Part shown: one piece after another, positions 43,930-52,463 of the stretch | Layout: each line of letters starts with the position of its first letter | Position numbering within the stretch: the stretch's first letter is position 1 | From: a virus | Strand: one strand, 5' to 3' | IMG/VR virus record: IMGVR_UViG_3300040806_000113 | Span: 1 to 53,015 of that record | Length of the DNA: 53,015 nt | Made by a program: the position numbers and the translations under genes | The notes under the pieces: model-generated | The model's database searches: none | The model's input: the letters and a program-made list of their open reading frames with translations, nothing else | Told to the model about the DNA's origin: nothing

Positions 43930-44468
43930 TATTTAGTCTCCTTATTTTCATCATCGGTAAGAAAACCGCGCTCTTCTGGTTCGCGGGGCTTATTGCCTTC
44001 ACGGATAGTGGCGTTGACAGTTTCTTGAATGAAGGTAAACATGCTTGGATTGTTTTGCTTCATCATACGGAAGAAGGTTTCATCGTCCATTTCGTTTTCT
44101 TTATCCGCGTCGTCGTTCTCGAACAGGCGGTACGGAATGTTCTCTTCTTCTGCCATGTTCGCAAGGAAGATAGCCAAAGATGGTTTCATCAACATGCCCA
44201 TATCAGGAGTGAACAGCCCCTCTTGGAACCCTGTAAAAATAATGCCTTCGATGATAACTTCGATAGAGATACCGACCATCATCAGCTTTAGCAACTCTTG
44301 CTTTACTTTAGGCTTCTTGATTTTATTAATTGCTTTTTCTAGGGCAATGTCTGGGTCAACGTCTTGCGGTGGCTGTCCCCAAGGCCATTGAGAATTGTCC
44401 TGTGTTAAGGAATGTCCCGGAGGTGCTTCAGCGAACATGTCTCCAAGGCGAGGGTCTCTAATAGCCAT
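43929..44468 (-). CDS. Acidic virion-module protein (179 aa)
   Basis: MAIRDPRLGDMFAEAPPGHS, then a helix with an amphipathic, partly hydrophobic segment (KQELLKLMMVGISIEVIIEG) and an acidic region (NDDADKENEMDDETFFRMMK). One-base overlaps with both neighbours. It may be a small internal or head-tail protein; no family recognised. Confidence 0.55.
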   Translation of the reverse strand: MAIRDPRLGDMFAEAPPGHSLTQDNSQWPWGQPPQDVDPDIALEKAINKIKKPKVKQELLKLMMVGISIEVIIEGIIFTGFQEGLFTPDMGMLMKPSLAIFLANMAEEENIPYRLFENDDADKENEMDDETFFRMMKQNNPSMFTFIQETVNATIREGNKPREPEERGFLTDDENKETK

Positions 44469-44983
44469 TATCCCAGTTCCACTTCTTTAGCGGCAGTCCG
44501 AACAGGGGCTGCAGATGTAGGAGTAACCCGTCCTAAAGATGGTGAGCCAACGCCTAATGTCATCTGACCTTGCCGTTTTGTAAGATATTGTTTTGAAATT
44601 TCGTTTAGTTGCGGGTTGAAATTTGTACGACCGGCAGTTGCGCGGATAGCAGCCTGTATATCTGGGTTTCTTAAACCTACGGGGTTACGTGCTGCGGCTA
44701 GTGCTGCCGCTGCTGAAGAGGGTGCAGAACCAATGTCAGCAACCTTCATTTTGGATGCGCCCATAGGCCCGCCTTTTTCTTGAGAGTCTAAGTAGTATTT
44801 AGCACCGCTTTTTAGGAACTGACTCATACTTGCATCACTACCAAAAAAATCTGCGGCAGGGTCTAGGAATCCGCGAACCCCACCACTAAAACCAACTAAA
44901 TCTCCGCTTTCCCACTCTTCTGTACCCATTACAAAGTCCCAAGCAGGCTCTATAAAATCTACAATTGTGTCCCATAAACTCAT
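44468..44983 (-). CDS. Virion-module protein (171 aa)
   Basis: Starts MSLWDTIVDFIEPAWDFVMG, an amphipathic aromatic helix, then 'VRGFLDPAADFFGSDASMSQ' and an alanine-rich helical middle, ending with 'AAPVRTAAKEVELG'. Size, helicity and position between the two internal virion proteins suggest a small ejection protein or core adaptor. Not recognised further. Confidence 0.55.
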   Translation of the reverse strand: MSLWDTIVDFIEPAWDFVMGTEEWESGDLVGFSGGVRGFLDPAADFFGSDASMSQFLKSGAKYYLDSQEKGGPMGASKMKVADIGSAPSSAAAALAAARNPVGLRNPDIQAAIRATAGRTNFNPQLNEISKQYLTKRQGQMTLGVGSPSLGRVTPTSAAPVRTAAKEVELG

Positions 44984-44999
44984 ATCTAAATCCTATCTA

Positions 45000-46331
45000 T
45001 TAAGATGCGGCCCAGCGAATAAACCAATTGCCCAAGCCCTTCATCAACTCGTCTTTTTGTTCTTGGCTGTACATGTCCTTGGCGTTTGCATAGTTAAAAG
45101 CAATCCGGGCCAAATCATGTTCGCGGGCCAGCGCATTTTCACTTTTCTGAAAGTTCCAAGCTGCGTTGTCGCGGTAAGATTGCCAAAGGTTGTTCTGAGC
45201 GTTCGCAGTCATGTTGTAAGCATTTTGAGTGTTTATACGGTTGGTTTCGTTTTGGATAGCCGTGTTCGCAGTGTTGATTTCCCTGCGCCAAACGACATTC
45301 GACTGGTCAACCGCGAACTTCATCTGCGAGTTGAACTTGTCCCGCGAATCCTTCATGCTTGCATTGAACTGGTTCATTGCGTTAGCTTCGGATGTATTGA
45401 ACTGACGCATAGCAGCAACACGGTTCGCGTTCGCAGTATCCACCTGTGCGCCTAGTTCCGCAAAGAACTCTTCTACCTGCAGTTCATTCTTGGCGTTGAA
45501 CTGACGACGGGCATTCTCTTCAGCGGCATCCTTGAACAGCCCTTGAACCAAGCTTTGGTAAGTTAGGGTGTTTGCTTTTTGTTCGTTGTCAAGGTTCTTT
45601 AGGTCTACAGACAGGAATGCCTGTGCGTTTGTAACGGCAGCCGTCATGCGGGCATTCAAATTAGCCTTGTCCATCGCCGCGAACGTAGCAGCGTTAGCTA
45701 GGGCAGTTTGCTGCTTGTTGTTGAGGTTCGCTAACTGGATGGTTGCGTATTTGTTCGCATCTTGCTGGGCAATAGTAACCCCAGATTCCATCAGGGCCTG
45801 TGTCATTGCGGCCCCTGCCATCGAACTGGCACCCAATCCACGAGCCTGCATAATGGAACCAATTTTGCGAACCGCTGGAGCAGCCCAAGGGGGCATTGGC
45901 GCACCACTTTGCAGGGATGACATTAGCTGACCTAGCTGATACTGTGTGGTAGCCCGTGGGTCTAGCTGGTCTGTTGCTGCAGTAGCAATAGCCCCTGCAG
46001 AGGGGCCAGCTTGTACACCTGTCATATCAACGTAAGGGCCTGTGGGGGTTAGGGTTGCCCCCGTCATTGGTCCCAAGGCTGTTAAATCGGTTGTTACATC
46101 ATCTACCCCTGCGATTTGCCCGACCCCCGGAGCAACGCCAGTAGGGGCTGTGGTGGTTAAACCAGAGGTGTCGGCAGTGGTGGTTCCGGCAGTGGGGGCT
46201 GCACCCACAGTCTTACCGGAAGTGTCCATTATAGTGTCTGGAGTTTCCGAAATAAAGGTCGGGGTTACCGTTGGCATATCGCTAGTGTCTCCACCAGCCG
46301 TTTTTTCCATTTCTTTTTTTATATCCACCAT
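45000..46331 (-). CDS. Internal virion protein with coiled-coil body (443 aa)
   Basis: The N-terminal 150 residues are low-complexity Thr/Ala/Gly/Pro. From about 155 on there is 'GAPMPPWAAPAVRKIGSIMQ', 'ARGLGASSMAGAAMTQALME', then long helices rich in Asn, Gln and Ala (LANLNNKQQTALANAATFAA, 'ANRVAAMRQFNTSEANAMNQ'). The 'aRGlg.ss...a.a....s..piA..da.t...' segment occurs in marine phage internal proteins near tail fibres. It likely belongs to the ejected core. Confidence 0.65.
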   Translation of the reverse strand: MVDIKKEMEKTAGGDTSDMPTVTPTFISETPDTIMDTSGKTVGAAPTAGTTTADTSGLTTTAPTGVAPGVGQIAGVDDVTTDLTALGPMTGATLTPTGPYVDMTGVQAGPSAGAIATAATDQLDPRATTQYQLGQLMSSLQSGAPMPPWAAPAVRKIGSIMQARGLGASSMAGAAMTQALMESGVTIAQQDANKYATIQLANLNNKQQTALANAATFAAMDKANLNARMTAAVTNAQAFLSVDLKNLDNEQKANTLTYQSLVQGLFKDAAEENARRQFNAKNELQVEEFFAELGAQVDTANANRVAAMRQFNTSEANAMNQFNASMKDSRDKFNSQMKFAVDQSNVVWRREINTANTAIQNETNRINTQNAYNMTANAQNNLWQSYRDNAAWNFQKSENALAREHDLARIAFNYANAKDMYSQEQKDELMKGLGNWFIRWAAS

Positions 46332-46334
46332 ACC

Positions 46335-46559
46335 CTAGTCCCTTTGCAAAACCTTATCCAACTTATCCTCGACCCGATGCAAGGCTTCCATGACCTGCCG
46401 CATATCGTTGCGAACATCTTCACGAGTTGCGTACTCTTCGCGTGTCTTGTTAACCAAGATACTCAAGCGTTTCTGTTCACCGTTTTGTTCCTTTAGGAAC
46501 CACGCCAGACCAGCCACGAACAGGCCGATGAGCATATCGATGAGGCTGGTCATGTCCAC
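46335..46559 (-). CDS. Membrane-anchored coiled-coil protein (74 aa)
   Basis: Opens with GTG at 46559-46557 after AGGGG. 'MTSLIDMLIGLFVAGLAWFL' is a membrane segment, followed by a coiled coil (VRNDMRQVMEALHRVEDKLD). This anchor-plus-helix form resembles small holin-like or XhlA-like proteins and spanin-like helpers. Away from the lysis cassette, so function is uncertain. Confidence 0.55.
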   Translation of the reverse strand: MDMTSLIDMLIGLFVAGLAWFLKEQNGEQKRLSILVNKTREEYATREDVRNDMRQVMEALHRVEDKLDKVLQRD

Positions 46560-46569
46560 TGGTCAACCC

Positions 46570-46812
46570 CTACGCTGTGTAGGAGTTGCCAGCAGAGATA
46601 GCGGCATTGGCTGCTGTCATGTCTTCTGTAGTCCAGAAGTCTTTTGCAACCATGATTTCCAGATGCTCAACATTACGGTCTACGCAATCCTGCTTATCTG
46701 CTGCATCATCGTCTGCCATAGCTGTGCCAGCAATAATAGCATTGATGAGGTCAACGCTGTGACCCATTGCTGTGTAATGCTGTGCGATTTGTTCTGCTGT
46801 TAGTTCGTCCAT
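46570..46812 (-). CDS. 80-residue acidic phage protein
   Basis: MDELTAEQIAQHYTAMGHSV, then 'AIIAGTAMADDDAADKQDCV' and 'VEHLEIMVAKDFWTTEDMTA'. The 'RNVEHLEIMv.kdfW..eD.t..n.Ai..g..y' ending is one I know from small proteins next to marine phage tail fibre genes. It is directly downstream of the long fibre. Possibly a fibre assembly factor; unproven. Confidence 0.6.
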   Translation of the reverse strand: MDELTAEQIAQHYTAMGHSVDLINAIIAGTAMADDDAADKQDCVDRNVEHLEIMVAKDFWTTEDMTAANAAISAGNSYTA

Positions 46813-46829
46813 TTTAATCTCCTTGTAAA

Positions 46830-49800
46830 TTAGGACTCAAGTGCGGCTATACGAGCCTCTAGTGCTTCTATTCTTGCTGTTAATGCTGTGATTGTTTCTT
46901 GCTGTTCTTGGATGGCTTTGATGCACAGCGACACCATATTGCCGTAAGCTAATGCGTCTGGTTCGCCATCATCGTTATACTGCACAAACTCTGTAAGTCC
47001 AGCATCGTGGACTTCTTCAGCAATAAAGCCGCCAAATGTAATGCCACTTTCAGATTCTTTTTTGCTCCTGTATATAACAGACCGCAGTTTTAGTACGTCG
47101 GCAAGACCGTGTTCAGCGTCTTGAACATCTGTTTTGTACTTCAAAGAAGATGTTGCTCTGTACAAGTTTCCCGAAGAGTCAACATACACATTAGCCGTTG
47201 CCGCACCAGTAACGCTGTATACCTCTAAGCAAAACAAGCCAGAACCATTCATCCGCATCCGTGGATTACCATCGCCATCCGACAGCACGATGTAGTTGCT
47301 GGCTGTGCGGATGTCTAGGCCGCCTTGATTGCCCGAATATGAGCCAAGGATGGTGTTTTTAGAACCTGTTGTTATAGCCGCACCAGAAGCACCATTTGGG
47401 CCAGAAGGCCCGATAAATGTGTTATAATTGCCAGTAGTATAATATCCGCTCTGCAAACCAATGAATGTATTCCCAATACCAGTAGTATTACTAAACCCCG
47501 CCTGATAACCCAGTGCCGTGTTGTAGCCAGCGGTGGTGCTGGAGTTTAAGGTTTGATGACCAATAGACGTATTGTACGAACCAGTTGTGTTTGTATACAA
47601 AGCACCATAACCAAGTGCGTTATTGTGAGCGCCAGTGGTAGTTAAATATAAAGATTCACTTCCAACGGCATTGTTGTAATTGGCTGTCGTATTTGAACGT
47701 AAAGCACCATTACCGATTGCAACAGTTTTGGCTCCAGCAGTATTACTGCGCCCAGCCTCAAAACCCACAGCCGTGTTCCAGGATGCGGTGGTGTTGTTAA
47801 AAAGTGAATAAGAACCAAGTGCTGTATTGCCAATCCCCGATGTATTGGCGCCTAGTGCTTCTACGCCAAATGCCGCATTGTAATACCCAGAAGTATTACT
47901 ATCCAGCACCAATGCCCCGACACCAGTGTTAGCGGCAGATATATTATTAACACCTGTCCTATACCCCATAAACGTGTTGTAGTCTGAAGCCGTTGTTCCG
48001 CTATATCCAGCTTCGTACCCGACAGCGGTGCTGTAGTTGGCGGTGGTGTTGGCGTAGAGTGCATAACTACCATAAGAAGTATTGTATGCACCTGTAGTAT
48101 TTAACCTTGAAGCAAGATAACCCATTGCGGTGTTATCAACACCAGTTGTGTTAGCGTCTAACGAAAGATAGCCTAGTGCGTTGTTTCTTGTTCCTGTTGT
48201 ATTTGATTGCAAAGCAGCATAACCCACAGCAGTGTTGTTATTAGCGGTGGTGTTGGCTGTTAATGCACTATGACCAATAGCAGTGTTGTTAGCACCTGTA
48301 GTATTTGACTTTAACGAGTTGTAACCTAGCGCAGAATTATTATAACCAGTTGTGTTTAGCTGACCAGATGTAAAACCAATGTGAGCGTTCTGTTCGCCAG
48401 TCGTATTACTATACCCAGCCTGATAACCCACTGCTGTGTTGCCAGATGCGGTGGTGTTTTGATTTAAAGCTTGCATACCTACAGCAGTGTTATAGCTGCC
48501 TGTAGTCGATGAAAATAAAGCACCTTCGCCAACTGATGTAATATTTATACCTATTGTATTGCTATACAAATTAGCTTTACCCACAGCAACATTTGCTGAC
48601 CCAGTGGTATTACTATACCCAGCCTGATACCCAACGGCAGTGTTGTTGCTTGCGGTGGTGTTGGATAAAAGTGCAGAACCTCCAACTGCTATATTATTAA
48701 GTCCTGTGGTGTTATCTCTTAATGTAGATACTCCAACAGCCACATTTTCGTAACCTGTAGTATTATTAGCCAAAGAACCCCAACCAACTGAAGTCAATGA
48801 GAAACCTGTTGTGTTATCAAGAAGCGACTGATAGCCGATTGAGGTATTGTTTGCACCCGTAGTATTACTATAAGCCGCCTGATACCCCACCGCAGTGTTG
48901 TTAGCTGCAGTGGTGTTGTTTCTTAATGCAGCACTGCCTACCGCCACATTGTAATTACCAGTGGTGTTGTATTGCAGTGTTGAACCAGAGCCATACCCGC
49001 CACCTATCGCGGTGTTTTCTGTGCCAGTTGTATTAGAGTATAAAACAAAATAACCAAGAGCAGTGTTGCCATTGCCCGTAGTGTTTGAATATAAGGATTG
49101 AGTACCAATTGCGGTTGCACCTTCGCCAGTAGTATTGCTATACCCAGCCTCATAACCCACTGCTGTGTTGTTGTCGGCGGTGGTGTTGGAGAGCAGTGCA
49201 CCAGTTCCCATTGCTGTGTTGTATGACCCAGTTGTGTTTGTGTACAATGCTGGTATGGTTTCAGAGCCACCAAATGCGCTGTTACCTTGCCCTGTAGTGT
49301 TCAAACCTAACACATAATCACCAAAGGCACTATTATTAACACCAGTTGTATTATTTTGTGCGGCTCTGTTACCAACAGCGGTATTGCCAACAGCGGTATT
49401 TGCATACAGAGCCTGATACCCCACAGCAGTGTTGTTGCTTGCGGTGTTCGCTGTAAGTGCATCTGCACCAATCGCTGTATTTGACGCACCAGACACATTG
49501 CTGTCCAGCGCAGTATCACCCAACGCCACATTGTTTGTGCCAACAGGATAGTTACCATCCAGCTTAATTGTGCCGCCGTCTACACTGACATTGCCAGCTA
49601 CTGTGAGGCCGTCTGTGACTGCTGTGCCTGTTACGTCAATGCCTGTGGCGGTGGTTTCTAGTTTGTTAGAACCACCATAAAATAAAATTGCTGGCCCGCT
49701 TTCTTCTAAATATAGATAATTTTCTGTTCCTGCTACATTTTGAATGCGGACCTGATTGCTAGCTCTAATGTTTAAATCGCCAGTACCAGTATCATCAATG

Positions 49801-50279
49801 TAGCTGTTATTCCCATCATGGTAAATCTGCAAGTCAGACCCAGCACCAAAGATAGCCTTGTCGTTGTCGCCGAAGGTCAGGTCAGTTGAAGACAACGCAA
49901 CGACCCCTGTACCGTCTGGTGCAAGGGTGATGTTACCGTTTGTGTCGGTGCTTGAGATGGTGTTACCGTCTACACTGATGTTACCGATGTATGCAGCCCC
50001 GTCGAGATACATATCCTTGAACTGCAAGGCAGCGGTTCCAATATCCAACGTGTTCGTGGTCTTCGGCTTGATTTCTGTGGCACTTGCAATGAAATCTTGA
50101 ACCGGACCAAGCACGGTAATCGGCGCACCTTCTGCTGCCGTGCCATCGTGGGTGTGGCCCGTTGATTCGTTAAACGCAGATTCTACCGCATCGAACTCAC
50201 CGTCGAGGTCCGAAGCGTTGATGATGTTGCCATCTGCAATGTTATTACCTGTGTCGTTTCGTGTGTAACCTTGTCCCAT
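46830..50279 (-). CDS. Long tail fibre with 17-residue repeats and S74 chaperone
   Basis: A 1149-residue receptor-binding fibre. The N-terminal 60 residues (MGQGYTRNDTGNNIADGNII, 'SAFNESTGHTHDG') form the virion-attachment part. Residues about 245-965 are some 40 units of 17 residues, type NTTGxxNTAxGxxALxx, which should form a trimeric beta structure. The C-terminal 108 residues are an intramolecular chaperone of the endosialidase/S74 type: 'SSLKYKTDVQDAEHGLADVL' with the self-cleavage Ser at its start, 'GFIAEEVHDAG', and a final coiled coil. It should fold the trimer and be removed. It binds the host surface. Confidence 0.9.
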   Translation of the reverse strand: MGQGYTRNDTGNNIADGNIINASDLDGEFDAVESAFNESTGHTHDGTAAEGAPITVLGPVQDFIASATEIKPKTTNTLDIGTAALQFKDMYLDGAAYIGNISVDGNTISSTDTNGNITLAPDGTGVVALSSTDLTFGDNDKAIFGAGSDLQIYHDGNNSYIDDTGTGDLNIRASNQVRIQNVAGTENYLYLEESGPAILFYGGSNKLETTATGIDVTGTAVTDGLTVAGNVSVDGGTIKLDGNYPVGTNNVALGDTALDSNVSGASNTAIGADALTANTASNNTAVGYQALYANTAVGNTAVGNRAAQNNTTGVNNSAFGDYVLGLNTTGQGNSAFGGSETIPALYTNTTGSYNTAMGTGALLSNTTADNNTAVGYEAGYSNTTGEGATAIGTQSLYSNTTGNGNTALGYFVLYSNTTGTENTAIGGGYGSGSTLQYNTTGNYNVAVGSAALRNNTTAANNTAVGYQAAYSNTTGANNTSIGYQSLLDNTTGFSLTSVGWGSLANNTTGYENVAVGVSTLRDNTTGLNNIAVGGSALLSNTTASNNTAVGYQAGYSNTTGSANVAVGKANLYSNTIGINITSVGEGALFSSTTGSYNTAVGMQALNQNTTASGNTAVGYQAGYSNTTGEQNAHIGFTSGQLNTTGYNNSALGYNSLKSNTTGANNTAIGHSALTANTTANNNTAVGYAALQSNTTGTRNNALGYLSLDANTTGVDNTAMGYLASRLNTTGAYNTSYGSYALYANTTANYSTAVGYEAGYSGTTASDYNTFMGYRTGVNNISAANTGVGALVLDSNTSGYYNAAFGVEALGANTSGIGNTALGSYSLFNNTTASWNTAVGFEAGRSNTAGAKTVAIGNGALRSNTTANYNNAVGSESLYLTTTGAHNNALGYGALYTNTTGSYNTSIGHQTLNSSTTAGYNTALGYQAGFSNTTGIGNTFIGLQSGYYTTGNYNTFIGPSGPNGASGAAITTGSKNTILGSYSGNQGGLDIRTASNYIVLSDGDGNPRMRMNGSGLFCLEVYSVTGAATANVYVDSSGNLYRATSSLKYKTDVQDAEHGLADVLKLRSVIYRSKKESESGITFGGFIAEEVHDAGLTEFVQYNDDGEPDALAYGNMVSLCIKAIQEQQETITALTARIEALEARIAALES
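47380..49545 (-). repeat. 51-bp periodic repeat tract inside the fibre gene
   Basis: Encodes about 40 tandem 17-residue units. Units with NTTA(x)NNTAVGYxAGYS recur every few units among NTTG units, giving a higher-order period. Such tracts expand and contract by recombination. Confidence 0.8.
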
Positions 50280-50294
50280 AGTGGTATCCTTCTA

Positions 50295-52463
50295 TTACCT
50301 ACGCCCGTAAGTGCCGTATTCGAGCGTTAGAGCATCTAAAGAGTGTGGTGGGTTTGTTGAATTGGTTCGGAACTGTATCGAAACAACATACCCAGAGCCT
50401 ACTGTTTGGTTTTCAAAGAGGCGTTGTATCGTTCCGCCGTATGAGCCTGTTCCAAAAATGGAAGTTCCGTAAAAGGCCGGGGCAGTAGCCCCCGACGTGT
50501 TGTTAAATGAAAATGGGTTTGGTTGAATAATCCCAGCTTCGTCAAAATCAAATAATAGGTTTACTTCTGATGAGTAACTTCCCTGCGGGTCTGTGTACAA
50601 GAACATTTTGTAGATTGTCTTGCGAATGCGGGGGTCGTTGATTGGGATGTAAGGAGTGGCAAATGTCGAGTAGATGTCGCTCTCATCCAAGCTGTTCCCC
50701 GATTCCATCTGATAAACGTATCCGGTTGTGTTCGCGAACACGATGGTTTCAATTCCTTCGTAGAGATTGCTACTGGCAACGTACGCCTTGAATCCCCGCA
50801 ACTCTGCCCAGTTGATTCCCTGCTCCACCTGCGAACCGATGATACCCTGTGATGCGTCTGCCGAAAAGTTCGTGTTGTACCCAAACAGCCTGTACTGGCT
50901 CTTCGGTCTGATTACCACGCTACTAAACGAGGTGTTACGGTTCACAAAGTTGGTTACGTCATCTTGTATCGGCTTCGATACAACGGCAAGGTTGAAGTCC
51001 CCTACCCTGTCGGTTGCAGACAAACTTCGTATTCCGTCTGGTCCCAAGTAAAGTACGTCCCCGCCAATCTCTTGAATTGTGTCGGTTTTGGTACAGCCGG
51101 TATCCAGAGTAATAGGCTGAAGCTGGAAATCTCCAATCGTATTGCCTACCAGTCGCTTGATAGACCTCTCACTAAATATTATAAGCTGTTCTCTGAAAAT
51201 AATCAAGCCCGTAATTGCACTTCCGACATTTATTGTTCCTGCGCCACTTGCTGCAGAGAAGTCGTCGAAGGTATAAGGGGCTGTAAACAGCAGGTTCGAA
51301 CCCTTTGCAAAGAAAAGCTGGTTCTTGAAGTTTGCTACGTGGCCTGCGCCGTTACCGTCCGTAGGAATACTGTCGAGGGCGGTAAAGAACGTTCCGTCGT
51401 ACACAAATGGTACGTTGGCCCCATCGACCCCTACCATGTAGTCGGTTCCGCTGTAGTTGAAGTTCACGAACCGGTGTTTGTCCATGCCGGTGCGGTCTAC
51501 AGAAAGGAACGTCAAGGCTGCGTTATTTGCAGGGCTGCTGTTCAGGGCAGGGTCGATAGCAAAGGTTGCAGAGCCACTGGTAACCGTTGGGGTAGCTGTC
51601 AAGGTGTAGATTAGGTCTACGCCTGCAATCGTAAAGGTGTCGCCGACCTGTGGTGTTCCTGTGATGCCATCTACGACCAAGCTAGTACCGGTTTGCGAAC
51701 CGCCGTCTACCAAGACAGTACCATAGTTGGGTGTGTTTACCTTTGTCCACCCCGAACCCGTTGATTTAAACAGGTCCGAACCCCGTGCTGCAATCACTGC
51801 GCTTTCGAAGGTGTGTACCCCTTGAATGATTCCAGAGCCAGATACAAAGGTTAGGGCATCTTGGTCTGACGGGTTGACAACCATCGTTTGGTCTAGGGTC
51901 AAGGTAGCCCGTTTGTTCACAGAACTAAAAGAGACACCGCCAGATGCAATCGTGTAGCGGAACGACAGAACGGCATCATCTGCAGGTGCTACTGTGATTG
52001 CCGGAGTGATGGTCAGGGTAGATGCCGTACCTACGAGAGCGGTTGCGGCACTCACTGTGTAGACTGTGGTATCCCCAGCAATAGTAAATGTGTCGTTTGC
52101 AGATGGAGCAACATCCAAGCCATCTACGTCGAGGCTCGTTCCTGTCTGTGCCGCGCCATCTACAGCCCCGCCAGCAAGAGAAAACACGTCGGTTGCGGCA
52201 GGTTCGGTGTAGATGTTGCCGACAATCAGGGTTGTGCCGCTCTGTCCGTTGCCGTGAACCAGTGGCGCACCGTACGGGGGAACGATGTCTGGGTCGTACT
52301 TATCGTAGCCTTGAATCGAACGATAACCACCCTCGATAGATGGTTCGTAATTACGAAGGATACGAGCCGACCCCGGAGCATTGATACCATGCTGCAACGG
52401 AGACATGTTCGTAATGAGGCCACCTTTAAATTCGATGGCGTATGTTTGCCAACGGTCAGGCAT
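50295..52463 (-). CDS. Tail tubular protein B with repeated modules (722 aa)
   Basis: The nozzle-type tail protein that follows tail tubular A. The N-terminus MPDRWQTYAIEFKGGLITNM with 'GINAPGSARILRNYEPSIEG' and the C-terminal part ('KHRFVNFNYSGTDYMVGVDG', 'FRNQLFFA'-like 'FKNQLFFAKGSNLLF', 'RRPK'-like 'RPKSQYRLFGYNT', 'SQVEQGINWAELRGFKAYVA') match this family. Between them, residues about 100-168 and 250-320 are two copies of a module 'VDGxxQTGTSLxVDG.....P...DTFTIAG', with a shorter third copy at 66-99. The modules make this protein longer than a minimal family member and may decorate the tail. Confidence 0.82.
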   Translation of the reverse strand: MPDRWQTYAIEFKGGLITNMSPLQHGINAPGSARILRNYEPSIEGGYRSIQGYDKYDPDIVPPYGAPLVHGNGQSGTTLIVGNIYTEPAATDVFSLAGGAVDGAAQTGTSLDVDGLDVAPSANDTFTIAGDTTVYTVSAATALVGTASTLTITPAITVAPADDAVLSFRYTIASGGVSFSSVNKRATLTLDQTMVVNPSDQDALTFVSGSGIIQGVHTFESAVIAARGSDLFKSTGSGWTKVNTPNYGTVLVDGGSQTGTSLVVDGITGTPQVGDTFTIAGVDLIYTLTATPTVTSGSATFAIDPALNSSPANNAALTFLSVDRTGMDKHRFVNFNYSGTDYMVGVDGANVPFVYDGTFFTALDSIPTDGNGAGHVANFKNQLFFAKGSNLLFTAPYTFDDFSAASGAGTINVGSAITGLIIFREQLIIFSERSIKRLVGNTIGDFQLQPITLDTGCTKTDTIQEIGGDVLYLGPDGIRSLSATDRVGDFNLAVVSKPIQDDVTNFVNRNTSFSSVVIRPKSQYRLFGYNTNFSADASQGIIGSQVEQGINWAELRGFKAYVASSNLYEGIETIVFANTTGYVYQMESGNSLDESDIYSTFATPYIPINDPRIRKTIYKMFLYTDPQGSYSSEVNLLFDFDEAGIIQPNPFSFNNTSGATAPAFYGTSIFGTGSYGGTIQRLFENQTVGSGYVVSIQFRTNSTNPPHSLDALTLEYGTYGRR

